Below, in pieces: positions 9,170-16,867 of a stretch of DNA of 31,228 nt (its first letter is position 1; each line of letters opens with the position of its first letter). Position numbers and translations under genes: made by a program. The stretch covers positions 1 through 31,228 of the IMG/VR virus record IMGVR_UViG_3300044972_000314; one strand, 5' to 3'. This DNA is from a virus. A model generated the notes under the pieces. That model had not been told where the DNA came from, did no database searches, and was given only the letters and a program-made list of their open reading frames with translations.

Positions 9170-11032
9170 TTATATACCAGTTATTGAATTGTAACCATCT
9201 TTTATTCTAACAATTGAAAATCCTATATTATCTGAACCCGCATAACCGTTTCCATTATAAGCTCTATCAGAATAATTCAAAGTATTTAAAAAGATATCCG
9301 GATTACTAGTACCTACAAATACTAATTTACTACAGGATAAGTCAATTTGTCTTGTAACACCTGGTACAACAGTATGTGTATGTCCTATGTACAAGTCTGT
9401 AGCATTAGAACATAAACCAATACCAAATGATCCAGGATTATTTGTCCAAATTGTTTCACCATCACTACTAGCTCTTAAATGAGCATGTGCTGTAACTAAA
9501 TATGTACCAGGGGTATTAAATTTAAAATATCCAGTTAAAACATTAAAAGTACCAAATGTACAACCGTAAGTATCAAATTGAGATTGTGGTACAAACCAGT
9601 TAGTAGCAGTTTTATTTATACTATAAGTTTTACCATCAACAGCACTTGTTGTTGTAATACTGTTAGGTTTGATCACTGTAACATTAGATGCTGGAAAACT
9701 AAAATAAGTACCTGCAGATGCTAATTGAGAAGGCAATGTCATCCAACTACCACCAAAATCAGAACTAATTCTCCATTGACATGCAAACATATCAAGACCA
9801 TATCTATTATATACTGAGTATGTTATATCACCTGCCCCTGGACCTGCAGTAGGTGTTACTATGGTAGTATTAAATTCTGTTGATGAAGCATTTACAATAG
9901 CTTCTTTTGCATTTACAGTATATGTTGTATCACCTGCACCAGGTCCTGCTGCAGATGTAACAGTAACATTATCACCTGCTGCTACAATTGTTTCTTTTCC
10001 AGCAACAGTATAAGTTGTAACATTGGAAACCGTAGTTGGAGTTACTGTGATATTATCTCCAGCAGCTACAATAGGTAAATTAGCAGATACAGTTACAGTA
10101 TCTTTATTACCACATGCTGTAGCAGTAGTAGCTGTTGCAACATTTACACTTGTATTACCTGCAACAACTTCGTATGTCTTATGAGCTCTTCTAATATCAG
10201 AAACTGCAATCCATAAGTTTTTAAAACTATCACTTAAATTTAAAGGGGTTGCCGTCCAAGAAGTATATTCTGTTTGTAATGGAGTACCACAATTTGCAAG
10301 TGATGGTGAAGCTCCTGTAGTACCAATATAATTACCAACAGTTGTGCTTTGAAATTGATATGCTGAAGTAACATTACCTGGTTGCCCTAAAGAAGACAAC
10401 AATGCACAGTAACCATGATTATCATCATTTACTAAAGCTTGAAGTACAACATCTAACTTGTATGAATTACTTGCTATAACATTAGCATCATCTAATGTAC
10501 AATCTACTAAAATAGATGGTAATACATATGGTTCTGGATCTGGTTTATTTTCTAATATAGTTACTCTCTTATCTATATTAGTAATGTTGTTGTTTATAGT
10601 ATCAATCTGATCAACTAAACTACAAACCTTCTCCCCAATCATCTGAACATAGTCCAACAATAGCATTGTAGTTTGTGTTCCTGATTTAAAACAATCTGCT
10701 ATAGGAACAATACAGTTAGTAGGACACGGGTCAGTTATTGCTGCAGGTCCAGTTGAACCAGTTCCAGCATTACATATCTTGTTAATTAATAACTGTATTA
10801 ATTCACTAAATGTATCTGGAGGATTAGTTCCAACCTTTAAACATGTAAGATCTAAATTGCTTAGATCTAACTGATTCATTATTGTACATAATTCAGTAGC
10901 TAACTTATACACTACTGTGGATATACTATCTCCTGTACATAAATCAATACAATCTATGTTTGGTCCTTGCCAGATAACACAGTTACTTGATACTGGAGAA
11001 CATGGAGAATTATCTAAATTTAATGGTTTCAT
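9170..11032 (-). CDS. Tail or head fibre with repeats and C1q/TNF-like tip (620 aa)
   Basis: Residues about 10-60 and 100-145 are two Cys-bearing N-terminal modules. A short coiled coil (about 138-163) follows, then a beta-rich shaft with near-repeats of about 30 residues (320-407; IVAAGDNITVTP, IVAAGDNVTVTS) that typify trimeric phage fibres. The C-terminal 140 residues look like a C1q/TNF-like jelly roll: GTFNVLTGYFKFNTPGTYLV near 494-513, HTHTVVPG, and a final IGFSIVRI strand. C1q-like tips in phage fibres usually make the contact with the receptor. The gene starts 38 nt after the Cys-rich repeat gene. A receptor-binding fibre is the best call; whether it sits on the tail or the head is open. 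Confidence 0.7.
   Translation of the reverse strand: MKPLNLDNSPCSPVSSNCVIWQGPNIDCIDLCTGDSISTVVYKLATELCTIMNQLDLSNLDLTCLKVGTNPPDTFSELIQLLINKICNAGTGSTGPAAITDPCPTNCIVPIADCFKSGTQTTMLLLDYVQMIGEKVCSLVDQIDTINNNITNIDKRVTILENKPDPEPYVLPSILVDCTLDDANVIASNSYKLDVVLQALVNDDNHGYCALLSSLGQPGNVTSAYQFQSTTVGNYIGTTGASPSLANCGTPLQTEYTSWTATPLNLSDSFKNLWIAVSDIRRAHKTYEVVAGNTSVNVATATTATACGNKDTVTVSANLPIVAAGDNITVTPTTVSNVTTYTVAGKETIVAAGDNVTVTSAAGPGAGDTTYTVNAKEAIVNASSTEFNTTIVTPTAGPGAGDITYSVYNRYGLDMFACQWRISSDFGGSWMTLPSQLASAGTYFSFPASNVTVIKPNSITTTSAVDGKTYSINKTATNWFVPQSQFDTYGCTFGTFNVLTGYFKFNTPGTYLVTAHAHLRASSDGETIWTNNPGSFGIGLCSNATDLYIGHTHTVVPGVTRQIDLSCSKLVFVGTSNPDIFLNTLNYSDRAYNGNGYAGSDNIGFSIVRIKDGYNSITGI
9812..10075 (-). repeat. 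Tandem fibre-shaft repeats inside the 620-aa fibre gene
   Basis: Three near-repeats of about 30 codons (protein residues 320-407). Two share IVAAGDN(I/V)TVT and all share a D/N-x-T-Y-(T/S)-V ending; the second and third share AGPGAGD. They suggest shaft extension by duplication. Confidence 0.65.
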
Positions 11033-11070
11033 AATTAATACTGGTTAATATAATATACAAAATAATATTG

Positions 11071-12660
11071 TTAATTACAATATGGGTTACTACAACAGTC
11101 AGTTGAAATAGTACATTCAATAGACTTATCTCTTAATGCTGCTAAATCAATTAGCTCTTTTCTTATTAAATATATCTCATCTTCTTCCGGACAGCAATTA
11201 GAAATACCATATCTTTCACTAAGAACTCTATGGTATAATATTTCAGCAGCCTTACAAGAAATAGATTCATATTTATCTGGAGTACATGCAGGAACAGTAT
11301 AACCTGGTTCTACTAATCTACCTATTCTTTGTACTGGACAAACCCAAGGATTATCATTAAACAAAGTTGGGCCAGAACTAACAGGTTGTTCATAAATGTT
11401 AATACATGGTCCGTATTGTATAACAATATCTGTTGCAGGATTAATTGGACTAACCCATCCTGCACTACAAAATTTATCACTTGTTTCATTTGGTTCAAGT
11501 GTAAACTCAGGTTCAATAATTTCTCCTGTATTATCATAAATATAATACTGGTATGTTTTTGCTACTTCAGAATCATTTGTTACTCTAATACATTGAACTT
11601 CTGCTTTTGGTTTACAAGCAATGCATGTTTCAAATTCAGCATTTATTTTAACTTCTACACTTTCTTGTCCTGTAATTAATTGATGTGGTTCAACTTGCCA
11701 ACATACTGAATTATTTACAAGATTGATTATTTTACCAACATAGTCTGTCATGTTAGTATATGTGATGATTGGAGCAACAGAACCTTCACAGTCTGTAAGA
11801 ATCCAATAATCTCTTAAACATATCTCACAAGTACTAAAAGTATCTACAACATTTATAGTTTCTGATGTAGGAGGTTTGATGTTTATTTGTTCAATACTCC
11901 AACATCCGCCACATTCTGAATCTGTAATTGTTTTTCCAACATACTGGGATAAGTCTTGCTCAGAAAATTTTACGTCACCTGTCTCACAGTTAGTAGCTCT
12001 ATAAGCAATTACAGGAACACAATCAATACACTCATTATATGTCTTATCTACAATAACAGAAATAGCACAATCACAATCTTCTATTGATTCAGCTTTATCT
12101 ATAGACCAACAACCTTCTTGACCAACAAGACTTACAATTTTATTTTGAGCCCATAATGTTTCTAATGCAGAAGACTTAGACTGAATAACATTTAATGGAT
12201 CAGTACAACTTGTTAATAAATAACAACTTGGTTGACTAATACAAGGTTGTCCTTCAATACATTCTCCATTAAAAACTATAGCTGGTGTTGTACCACCACT
12301 TGTAGAAACTTGTGGTATAATCTTAGTACAAATATTTGCTGGACCTGCTGCTGAAACTAATTCATCATTTGTATCAACATAAGTGATAGCCCCTGATGTC
12401 ACATAATAACAATATGATGTAACTGCTGTTGGTTCTCCAATAATAGTTCCTTCATCTATTGGATCTGGACAAGTAGTAGGATCAGGATTCAATACTACAT
12501 AATAAGTACCTGAACCAAATGTACCATTTACTATAACATCTATATTGTAAAATTTATTAGTATCAACAGTATCAAATGTACTCCAATATAAAAGTTCTTG
12601 TAATTGAGCATCATTATCTCTTACCGGATATAATATGTAACATTTAGGTTTTGCTACCAT
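11071..12660 (-). CDS. Cys-rich tandem-repeat virion protein (529 aa)
   Basis: Three consecutive units of about 65 residues (146-214, 219-282, 285-349) share Y/C-x-L-T-x-C at the start, a (L/Y)VGK-type strand, a central CW(S/Q)(I/V) and a closing C-x-x-C. A further unit at 365-405 (TYQYYIYDN...C...GWVSP) matches the inserted units of the 547-aa SprB-like protein. The C-terminus (465-529) is helical, then ends in a Cys-rich tail (DCCSNPYCN). The very high cysteine content suggests metal or disulfide stabilisation once outside the cell. Similar Cys-repeat proteins occur near fibre genes of aquatic Bacteroidota phages. Probably part of the tail or fibre assembly; it lies between a small Cys protein and the C1q-tip fibre. 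Confidence 0.55.
   Translation of the reverse strand: MVAKPKCYILYPVRDNDAQLQELLYWSTFDTVDTNKFYNIDVIVNGTFGSGTYYVVLNPDPTTCPDPIDEGTIIGEPTAVTSYCYYVTSGAITYVDTNDELVSAAGPANICTKIIPQVSTSGGTTPAIVFNGECIEGQPCISQPSCYLLTSCTDPLNVIQSKSSALETLWAQNKIVSLVGQEGCWSIDKAESIEDCDCAISVIVDKTYNECIDCVPVIAYRATNCETGDVKFSEQDLSQYVGKTITDSECGGCWSIEQINIKPPTSETINVVDTFSTCEICLRDYWILTDCEGSVAPIITYTNMTDYVGKIINLVNNSVCWQVEPHQLITGQESVEVKINAEFETCIACKPKAEVQCIRVTNDSEVAKTYQYYIYDNTGEIIEPEFTLEPNETSDKFCSAGWVSPINPATDIVIQYGPCINIYEQPVSSGPTLFNDNPWVCPVQRIGRLVEPGYTVPACTPDKYESISCKAAEILYHRVLSERYGISNCCPEEDEIYLIRKELIDLAALRDKSIECTISTDCCSNPYCN
11614..12225 (-). repeat. Three tandem Cys-rich units in the 529-aa protein
   Basis: The units cover residues 146-214, 219-282 and 285-349. 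Shared positions: an opening T-x-C, a VG(K/Q) step, CWS or CWQ in the centre and C-x-x-C (CIDC, CEIC, CIAC) at the end. DNA identity is low, so the duplication looks old. Confidence 0.7.
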
Positions 12661-12665
12661 GAGTT

Positions 12666-12896
12666 TTATTTTTTAATTGTGTTCACATATCTGTTTGCAC
12701 CCCATACATTTTTTTGTACAGTTAAAGTTGGTGCACCTGATGTAACAGTTATATTTGTAGTTGTAGTTGTTGCAGGTTTAGAAGCTAAACCTTTTTCATA
12801 AAATGCAATACAGCTTGAACAACAAGCTTTACCATCTCTAGCAGTTTTTCTTTGGCATCCGCAAGATAATCTTGCATTACAATTTGAACATGTCAT
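12666..12896 (-). CDS. Small Cys-rich protein, putative zinc binding (76 aa)
   Basis: The first 30 residues hold eight cysteines (C3, C6, C12, C14, C25, C26, C29 and their spacing C-x-x-C, C-G-C, C-C-x-x-C), like a treble-clef or zinc-knuckle peptide. The rest has a Thr run (TTTTTTNITVTS) and a beta-like end. There is no signal peptide or membrane helix. It sits 22 nt after the 189-aa gene and 5 nt before the 529-aa Cys-repeat protein, so it probably helps assembly of that module or is a minor virion protein. I cannot name a family. Confidence 0.5.
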   Translation of the reverse strand: MTCSNCNARLSCGCQRKTARDGKACCSSCIAFYEKGLASKPATTTTTNITVTSGAPTLTVQKNVWGANRYVNTIKK

Positions 12897-12918
12897 AATA
12901 GTTAGTTTTTAAATTAGG

Positions 12919-13488
12919 TTAACAATTTTTACATTCAAATTTATTCAAAAGTTTTAAAGCATAGTTATATAATGTCATACCTTTTTGAGATTCATGACAA
13001 AATTCTACTTTAGACTTTGCAGCTTCAAGATACATTTTAATTAATCTAAGTCTTTCTAACTTTTCTTTAATCTTAGCAGGAGGATCACAAGCAGCAAGTT
13101 CTATACCACATAGAATTTTTTCATATTTGTTTAATGCTTTTGAAATTCTTAAATGATTGTACTGTACAAATACTTGATCATTAGGTGAAACACTATAAGT
13201 AATATTATATACACCATCTGGTATATCATAATATTTTGTTCCACAATTTTCTTTTTGTAAACCTAAATCACAACCTGTAATATTTGTATGACCTAGTTCT
13301 ACAAAGTCTTGTGTTTTTGTAGAATCAATTTCTACTGCATGAGCAAATCCTGGTGCCGCAATTTGCAATTTAGGACATAGTATTGGAATACTTGGATTAC
13401 TTGTTTGATATACACTTGTATCAAAGATTTTCATCACACAAGTATTCATAACAGTTGGAACTTCTAAACTTAATACATGATTTGCCAT
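12919..13488 (-). CDS. Conserved structural-module protein (189 aa)
   Basis: The N-terminal half is beta-rich and ends in DIPDGVYNITYSVSPND. The C-terminal half is helical with conserved-looking Cys, His and Gly (KVEFCHESQKGMTLYNYALK near residues 160-179) and a final CKNC. This two-part layout is one I associate with Bacteroidota phage late modules, but no function is known to me. It starts within 10 nt of a strong terminator hairpin, so it can only be made by read-through or from a start site overlapping that hairpin. Probably a virion adaptor or tail component. Confidence 0.5.
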   Translation of the reverse strand: MANHVLSLEVPTVMNTCVMKIFDTSVYQTSNPSIPILCPKLQIAAPGFAHAVEIDSTKTQDFVELGHTNITGCDLGLQKENCGTKYYDIPDGVYNITYSVSPNDQVFVQYNHLRISKALNKYEKILCGIELAACDPPAKIKEKLERLRLIKMYLEAAKSKVEFCHESQKGMTLYNYALKLLNKFECKNC

Positions 13489-13495
13489 ATGTTAT

Positions 13496-13540
13496 AAAAA
13501 TAAAAAAGGAGAGAAGAGTTTGAAACTCTCACTCTCCTTT
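13496..13540 (-). terminator. Strong rho-independent terminator just before a start codon
   Basis: Minus-strand arms AAAGGAGAG (13532-13540) and CTCTCCTTT (13505-13513) with an inner GAGTT/AACTC pairing, followed by TTTTTATTTTT. It lies after the 527-aa gene (stop 13565) and ends about 8 nt before the ATG at 13488. Confidence 0.8.
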
Positions 13541-13564
13541 AAAGTTATTAATTTTACTATAAAA

Positions 13565-15148
13565 TTAAGATGGAATTTGTATAACTGGTATACAGTTAGT
13601 ACCACAGTCAAACTCTTCTAAACCACCACAGTTATTACCACATGCATTTAACCAGCTAGTTACAAAGTTAGTCAATAATTGACCTTGACCTGCAGCAGGA
13701 GTAACAGTACTAGCAACAATAATTTCTAATAAGTATTGATCATTATCAAAAGTACTAGATGCATTATTGAAACGTGGAACATGATGTTGGATATAGAATC
13801 TATTGTAAGATGCAGATCTATCAATAACATTCAACATTTGGTTTCCTTGAGTAATCTCACGGATACGGAAATCAGAATGGAAGAAATTTTGTCTGTATCT
13901 TTCTGAAAGAATTACATCTCTAAGAACTGTTTCACCTAAACCATTTGCTTGTCTTCCTTGACACTCAGTAACTACACACAATCCGTTGAATGCACATGGA
14001 TCACCATTTAAATCAACTTCAGATGCATATAATCTTACTGGCTCTTTTTCATAGAAGTCAGAAACTTGGAAAGTACAATCACCAAATTTAGTATCTACAT
14101 AAGCACCAAATAATGTGATACCTGCAAATGCACCCACTGTATGTCCTGGAGAAACATATTTATCCCAAGTACCACCGATTGTATAACCAGTTGGAGGAGT
14201 TAATACAGATGTATCAGTTCCTGGTTTGTACCATAATTGGTTATTCTCATCAGAAACTACTGGGTAAATAAATGGAGAAATCAATGGAGAATCAACAATT
14301 TGTTTAGCCCACTCAATATATACTAAAGTACCATCTACAGCAGTTGGAACAATAGTTCCTGCTGGACAACATCCTGTGTAAGCAGTTAATGTCAAGTAAG
14401 CATTGTGATTTAAGAATCTTAATGCAGGAGAACCTTTAACATCCAAACGTAAGTTATAAGTTTCACCACATAAGAAATCTTTTTTACAAGATGCATTAGC
14501 TCCTACTGTACTAACAGATAACTGAACTTGAGTAATACCAGAACCATTGTCAAGTAATTCACCAACAACAGATGTTAAAGTATCACCAGAAACATATCCT
14601 GTACCACCATTAACAATTTCTACTACTGTTGCAATATTACCAACAACAGTTACTTTAGCAATAAATCCAGAACCTGAACCACCTGTAAAAGAAACGTTAT
14701 TATATACACCATCAACAATATTTGCACCAGTATTACTAATAGTCAATGTTAAAACTTGATCATCAGTATATGGAGTAAATCCAACATGGATAACATTTTG
14801 AGAAGCTGGACAAGCTGGAGCAAAATAAAATTTGCTTACATACTTAGGATTAATTTCTTTAGACTTGTTAGACTCTAAATAACCACCATGGAAAGGACCA
14901 ATTTTATCTTTTTCAAATAATGATCCTGAAGCCAAAATTAATGGACAACATCCTGTAGAACCAGGAGCAAATGTAGTTGGTTGAACTTTCCAATCTTTAG
15001 GATTAACAAAAGCATACTGACCAGCAGCTAAAATGTTTCCTGTTGTACCTAACACACCTTGATTTAATTGTGTGTACCCTTGCGAACCAGGGTTTGCAGC
15101 ATTCACACCTACAAAGGATTTTTGAAACGCATGATTAAAATAACTCAT
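13565..15148 (-). CDS. Major beta-rich virion structural protein, possible tail/sheath or head component (527 aa)
   Basis: Long beta-rich protein with paired cysteines (GCC at about 67-69 and 263-265), an N-terminal region including KIGPFHGGYLESNKSKEINP, and a C-terminal region with GETVLRDVILSERYRQNFF and HHVPRFNN. I recall similar proteins in uncultured aquatic phages, annotated only as structural. Residues about 130-217 look like an extra beta domain (GGSGSGF...VNGGTGYVSGD), a motif common in phage fibres, inserted just before CKKDFLCGETYNLRL. A strong terminator follows the gene and the leader (AACTAAAACAAAACAAAA) is A-rich, both fitting high expression. It is not the major capsid protein, which is better matched by the 539-aa gene at 20271-21890. 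Tail tube or decoration protein remain possible. Confidence 0.55.
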   Translation of the reverse strand: MSYFNHAFQKSFVGVNAANPGSQGYTQLNQGVLGTTGNILAAGQYAFVNPKDWKVQPTTFAPGSTGCCPLILASGSLFEKDKIGPFHGGYLESNKSKEINPKYVSKFYFAPACPASQNVIHVGFTPYTDDQVLTLTISNTGANIVDGVYNNVSFTGGSGSGFIAKVTVVGNIATVVEIVNGGTGYVSGDTLTSVVGELLDNGSGITQVQLSVSTVGANASCKKDFLCGETYNLRLDVKGSPALRFLNHNAYLTLTAYTGCCPAGTIVPTAVDGTLVYIEWAKQIVDSPLISPFIYPVVSDENNQLWYKPGTDTSVLTPPTGYTIGGTWDKYVSPGHTVGAFAGITLFGAYVDTKFGDCTFQVSDFYEKEPVRLYASEVDLNGDPCAFNGLCVVTECQGRQANGLGETVLRDVILSERYRQNFFHSDFRIREITQGNQMLNVIDRSASYNRFYIQHHVPRFNNASSTFDNDQYLLEIIVASTVTPAAGQGQLLTNFVTSWLNACGNNCGGLEEFDCGTNCIPVIQIPS

Positions 15149-15214
15149 TTTTGTTTTGTTTTAGTTAATAAATAAATACTATATAATATAGTGAAAGATT
15201 TTTTAAATTCAAAA

Positions 15215-15667
15215 TTATTTTAAGAAAAGTAATTTATATTTTGCAGAATTCATTGTAGACTTGATTGTATCAAGATCATTTACTATTTCTGAGTAAGGCA
15301 TTTTGTCTTGCAACTTACATACCATATCACACATATCTTTTAAATAATCAATACCATCAGCAACAGTATCTAGCTTTCTAGGAGCAGCTTCAGCATAGGC
15401 TAATAGTTTTTCACTAGCACCTTGGAATCCTTCTGCTAAATCATCAGCATGTCCAGGTAATGCATCATACAAATCATTAAGAGCTTTGTGTGCAGCATAG
15501 GATCCAGTACCAGTTACTTTCAAATGTAACTTATGGAAACTAGTTGCAGCATTCATTAATTCACTTACACAAGCTGCAGTAAGTGATTCTACATTACCAT
15601 TAGCAGGAGCTGTAGCATAATTGCTACTTCCTTTTGTAGCTTCTGGTCTTTTTAACATTCTTTGCAT
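15215..15667 (-). CDS. Dps/ferritin-like helical protein, DUF5856 type (150 aa)
   Basis: Almost wholly helical. SFHKLHLKVTGTGSYAAHKA (residues 43-62) followed by DLYDALPGHADDLAEGFQG (65-83) follows the Dps pattern H..HW.v.G...H..l..lYd....D.iAE. H45, H48, H60, D76 and E79 align with typical ferroxidase ligands. This fits DUF5856, a phage family related to ferritin-like four-helix bundles. It lies between the connector-like gene (2 nt away) and the 527-aa structural gene, so it is expressed with virion proteins and may be packaged. A DNA-protecting or iron/peroxide role follows from the family; activity in this copy is inference. Assignment is by eye. Confidence 0.6.
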   Translation of the reverse strand: MQRMLKRPEATKGSSNYATAPANGNVESLTAACVSELMNAATSFHKLHLKVTGTGSYAAHKALNDLYDALPGHADDLAEGFQGASEKLLAYAEAAPRKLDTVADGIDYLKDMCDMVCKLQDKMPYSEIVNDLDTIKSTMNSAKYKLLFLK

Positions 15668-15669
15668 GG

Positions 15670-16368
15670 TTAGTTATTTTTTTCTGATGACTGAGAACCT
15701 CTACTGTATTGATTTGTAGATTCAATATCTCCAGCAATAATTGCTACAGCATCATCTATTATTAATTCAATGATATCATCTTTAAACTCACATGTTACAT
15801 CAACAGCTGTGATAGCATTTGTATATGGATCTGAGCAGTCTAAAAATTCTACTCTTCTCGGTTGTCTATAATATATCAATGATAATGCTCCTATAGTAAA
15901 ATCACCATTAGTGTAAACATTAACATTGTTATTACTTAGAGTAGCAAATGTTTCTCCCCACTCAAAGCTTGGTTGTTTTGCTTTATCTCTTAGGAGTTCA
16001 GATACATTTGATTCTTCTGTAAGATAAATCATCATTCTCCGGTTATCACAACAGCCTTTTTCTCCAGTAAAATCTACACGCTTCCATGCTAAATAATCAG
16101 TAGGTAGTGCAGCAGAATAAAAAATTTGTTTGTTAGCAGGAGTCAATTGAACTGTAGTAAGTAAAACTTGTAAGTCATCCTTTCTTCTATTAGTTTGTTC
16201 ATCACCTTCTTTAACAAGGTTCAATCCATGAAGCTGTCTTCTTACCCATTCAACTTGAGCTTTATTAAATGCCTCAACTATTTGCCAACATTGAATGTTG
16301 TCATAGTCTTGGCTATCTAACTTGTTCAGCCTTTGTTTTACTTTTATTTCAATAGTACTGTTTAACAT
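15670..16368 (-). CDS. Head-tail connector/adaptor-like protein (232 aa)
   Basis: The N-terminus is helical with VEAFNKAQVEWVRRQL, then a beta segment with ALPTDYLAWKRV (87-98), a CC pair (106-107), and a helical end FKDDIIELIIDDAVAIIAG (195-213). The 'helix - LPxDYL - beta - C-terminal helix' layout is that of phage head-completion or gp4-like adaptor proteins, which bind the portal ring. It lies between the small-protein block and the Dps-like gene. The family is judged by pattern only. Confidence 0.55.
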   Translation of the reverse strand: MLNSTIEIKVKQRLNKLDSQDYDNIQCWQIVEAFNKAQVEWVRRQLHGLNLVKEGDEQTNRRKDDLQVLLTTVQLTPANKQIFYSAALPTDYLAWKRVDFTGEKGCCDNRRMMIYLTEESNVSELLRDKAKQPSFEWGETFATLSNNNVNVYTNGDFTIGALSLIYYRQPRRVEFLDCSDPYTNAITAVDVTCEFKDDIIELIIDDAVAIIAGDIESTNQYSRGSQSSEKNN

Positions 16369-16374
16369 AATTAA

Positions 16375-16716
16375 TTAGTCTTTGGCTGTTCTTTTTTTTC
16401 TGTTTGCTAATGCCGTAGCACCAATAATTGCAGTACCCACAGCAACACCTTTAGCAAGTTTACCATATGGAAAACCAGTTGTATCTTTTACTTGAGGTTT
16501 ATTTGATGTAGTATTTTTGTTTGTATTTGAATCAAACCAATTTGATTTAGTTTTTTTAGTAGCTTTAGCAGCTTTTTCAGCTTTAGCTACTTTTGATGCA
16601 GCTGCAGTTTCCTGATAACCTTTTTTAGCAGCTTTAGCACCAGTAATCATTGCTCTTACAACAGGTTTAATAACTTTACCCATCATAGCTTTTGGAAGTT
16701 CTTTTTTCTTTGCCAT
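16375..16716 (-). CDS. Small Lys/Ala-rich protein with C-terminal hydrophobic segment (113 aa)
   Basis: Begins MAKKKELPKAMMGKVIKP; the PKAxxGKxxK motif recurs in the 131-aa protein at 17661. A long Lys/Ala helix (about 25-60), very basic, is followed by a short polar linker. A hydrophobic stretch (LAKGVAVGTAIIGATALANR, about 87-106) then leads to a basic end. This layout suits a DNA-binding internal virion protein or a membrane-active peptide delivered with the genome. The gene follows the 48-aa gene after 2 nt and precedes the connector-like gene. No family recognised. Confidence 0.5.
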   Translation of the reverse strand: MAKKKELPKAMMGKVIKPVVRAMITGAKAAKKGYQETAAASKVAKAEKAAKATKKTKSNWFDSNTNKNTTSNKPQVKDTTGFPYGKLAKGVAVGTAIIGATALANRKKRTAKD

Positions 16717-16718
16717 AA

Positions 16719-16865
16719 TTATTTCTTTTTAGCCATTGCTTTAAATGTCTTTGCCAAAGCTTTTCTTTTTGGTGTACAAGTAGGTTTAGACATTGGAGTG
16801 CAGTAACCCTTATGCTTAGGGTTAACTGCTTTTTGTATCCAATTCTTATCTTTCTTCTCAGCCAT
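16719..16865 (-). CDS. Very small basic protein (48 aa)
   Basis: Open frame from ATG at 16865 to TAA at 16719, read as MAEKKDKNWIQKAVNPKHKG and onward, ending KALAKTFKAMAKKK. Strongly basic, with two Cys (C22, C30) and several Pro. It fits exactly in the gap between its neighbours (2 nt on each side) and shares their MA(K/E)KK start and KKK end, so it is very likely a real gene. Function unknown. The coding DNA contains an imperfect inverted repeat (16801-16828). Confidence 0.55.
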   Translation of the reverse strand: MAEKKDKNWIQKAVNPKHKGYCTPMSKPTCTPKRKALAKTFKAMAKKK

Positions 16866-16867
16866 TA

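Noticed and set aside
11050-11095. ATATTGT/ACAATAT inverted repeat at the stop of the 529-aa gene
   Set aside because: AT-only stem of 7 bp with a poor U-tract; too weak to call a terminator.
11329-11679. Plus-strand open frame of 116 codons antisense to the 529-aa repeat gene
   Set aside because: Translation is a mirror of the Cys/Thr-rich repeat codons; no domain or coding context.
13565-15148. 527-aa protein as the major capsid protein
   Set aside because: The 539-aa protein directly after portal and scaffold has the better position and helix layout; the 527-aa protein is beta-rich with fibre-like motifs.
15210-15217. TAATTTTG promoter-like box on the minus strand before the 527-aa gene
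   Set aside because: Fits TAnnTTTG but has no TTTG at the -33 distance and such AT-rich boxes are common here.
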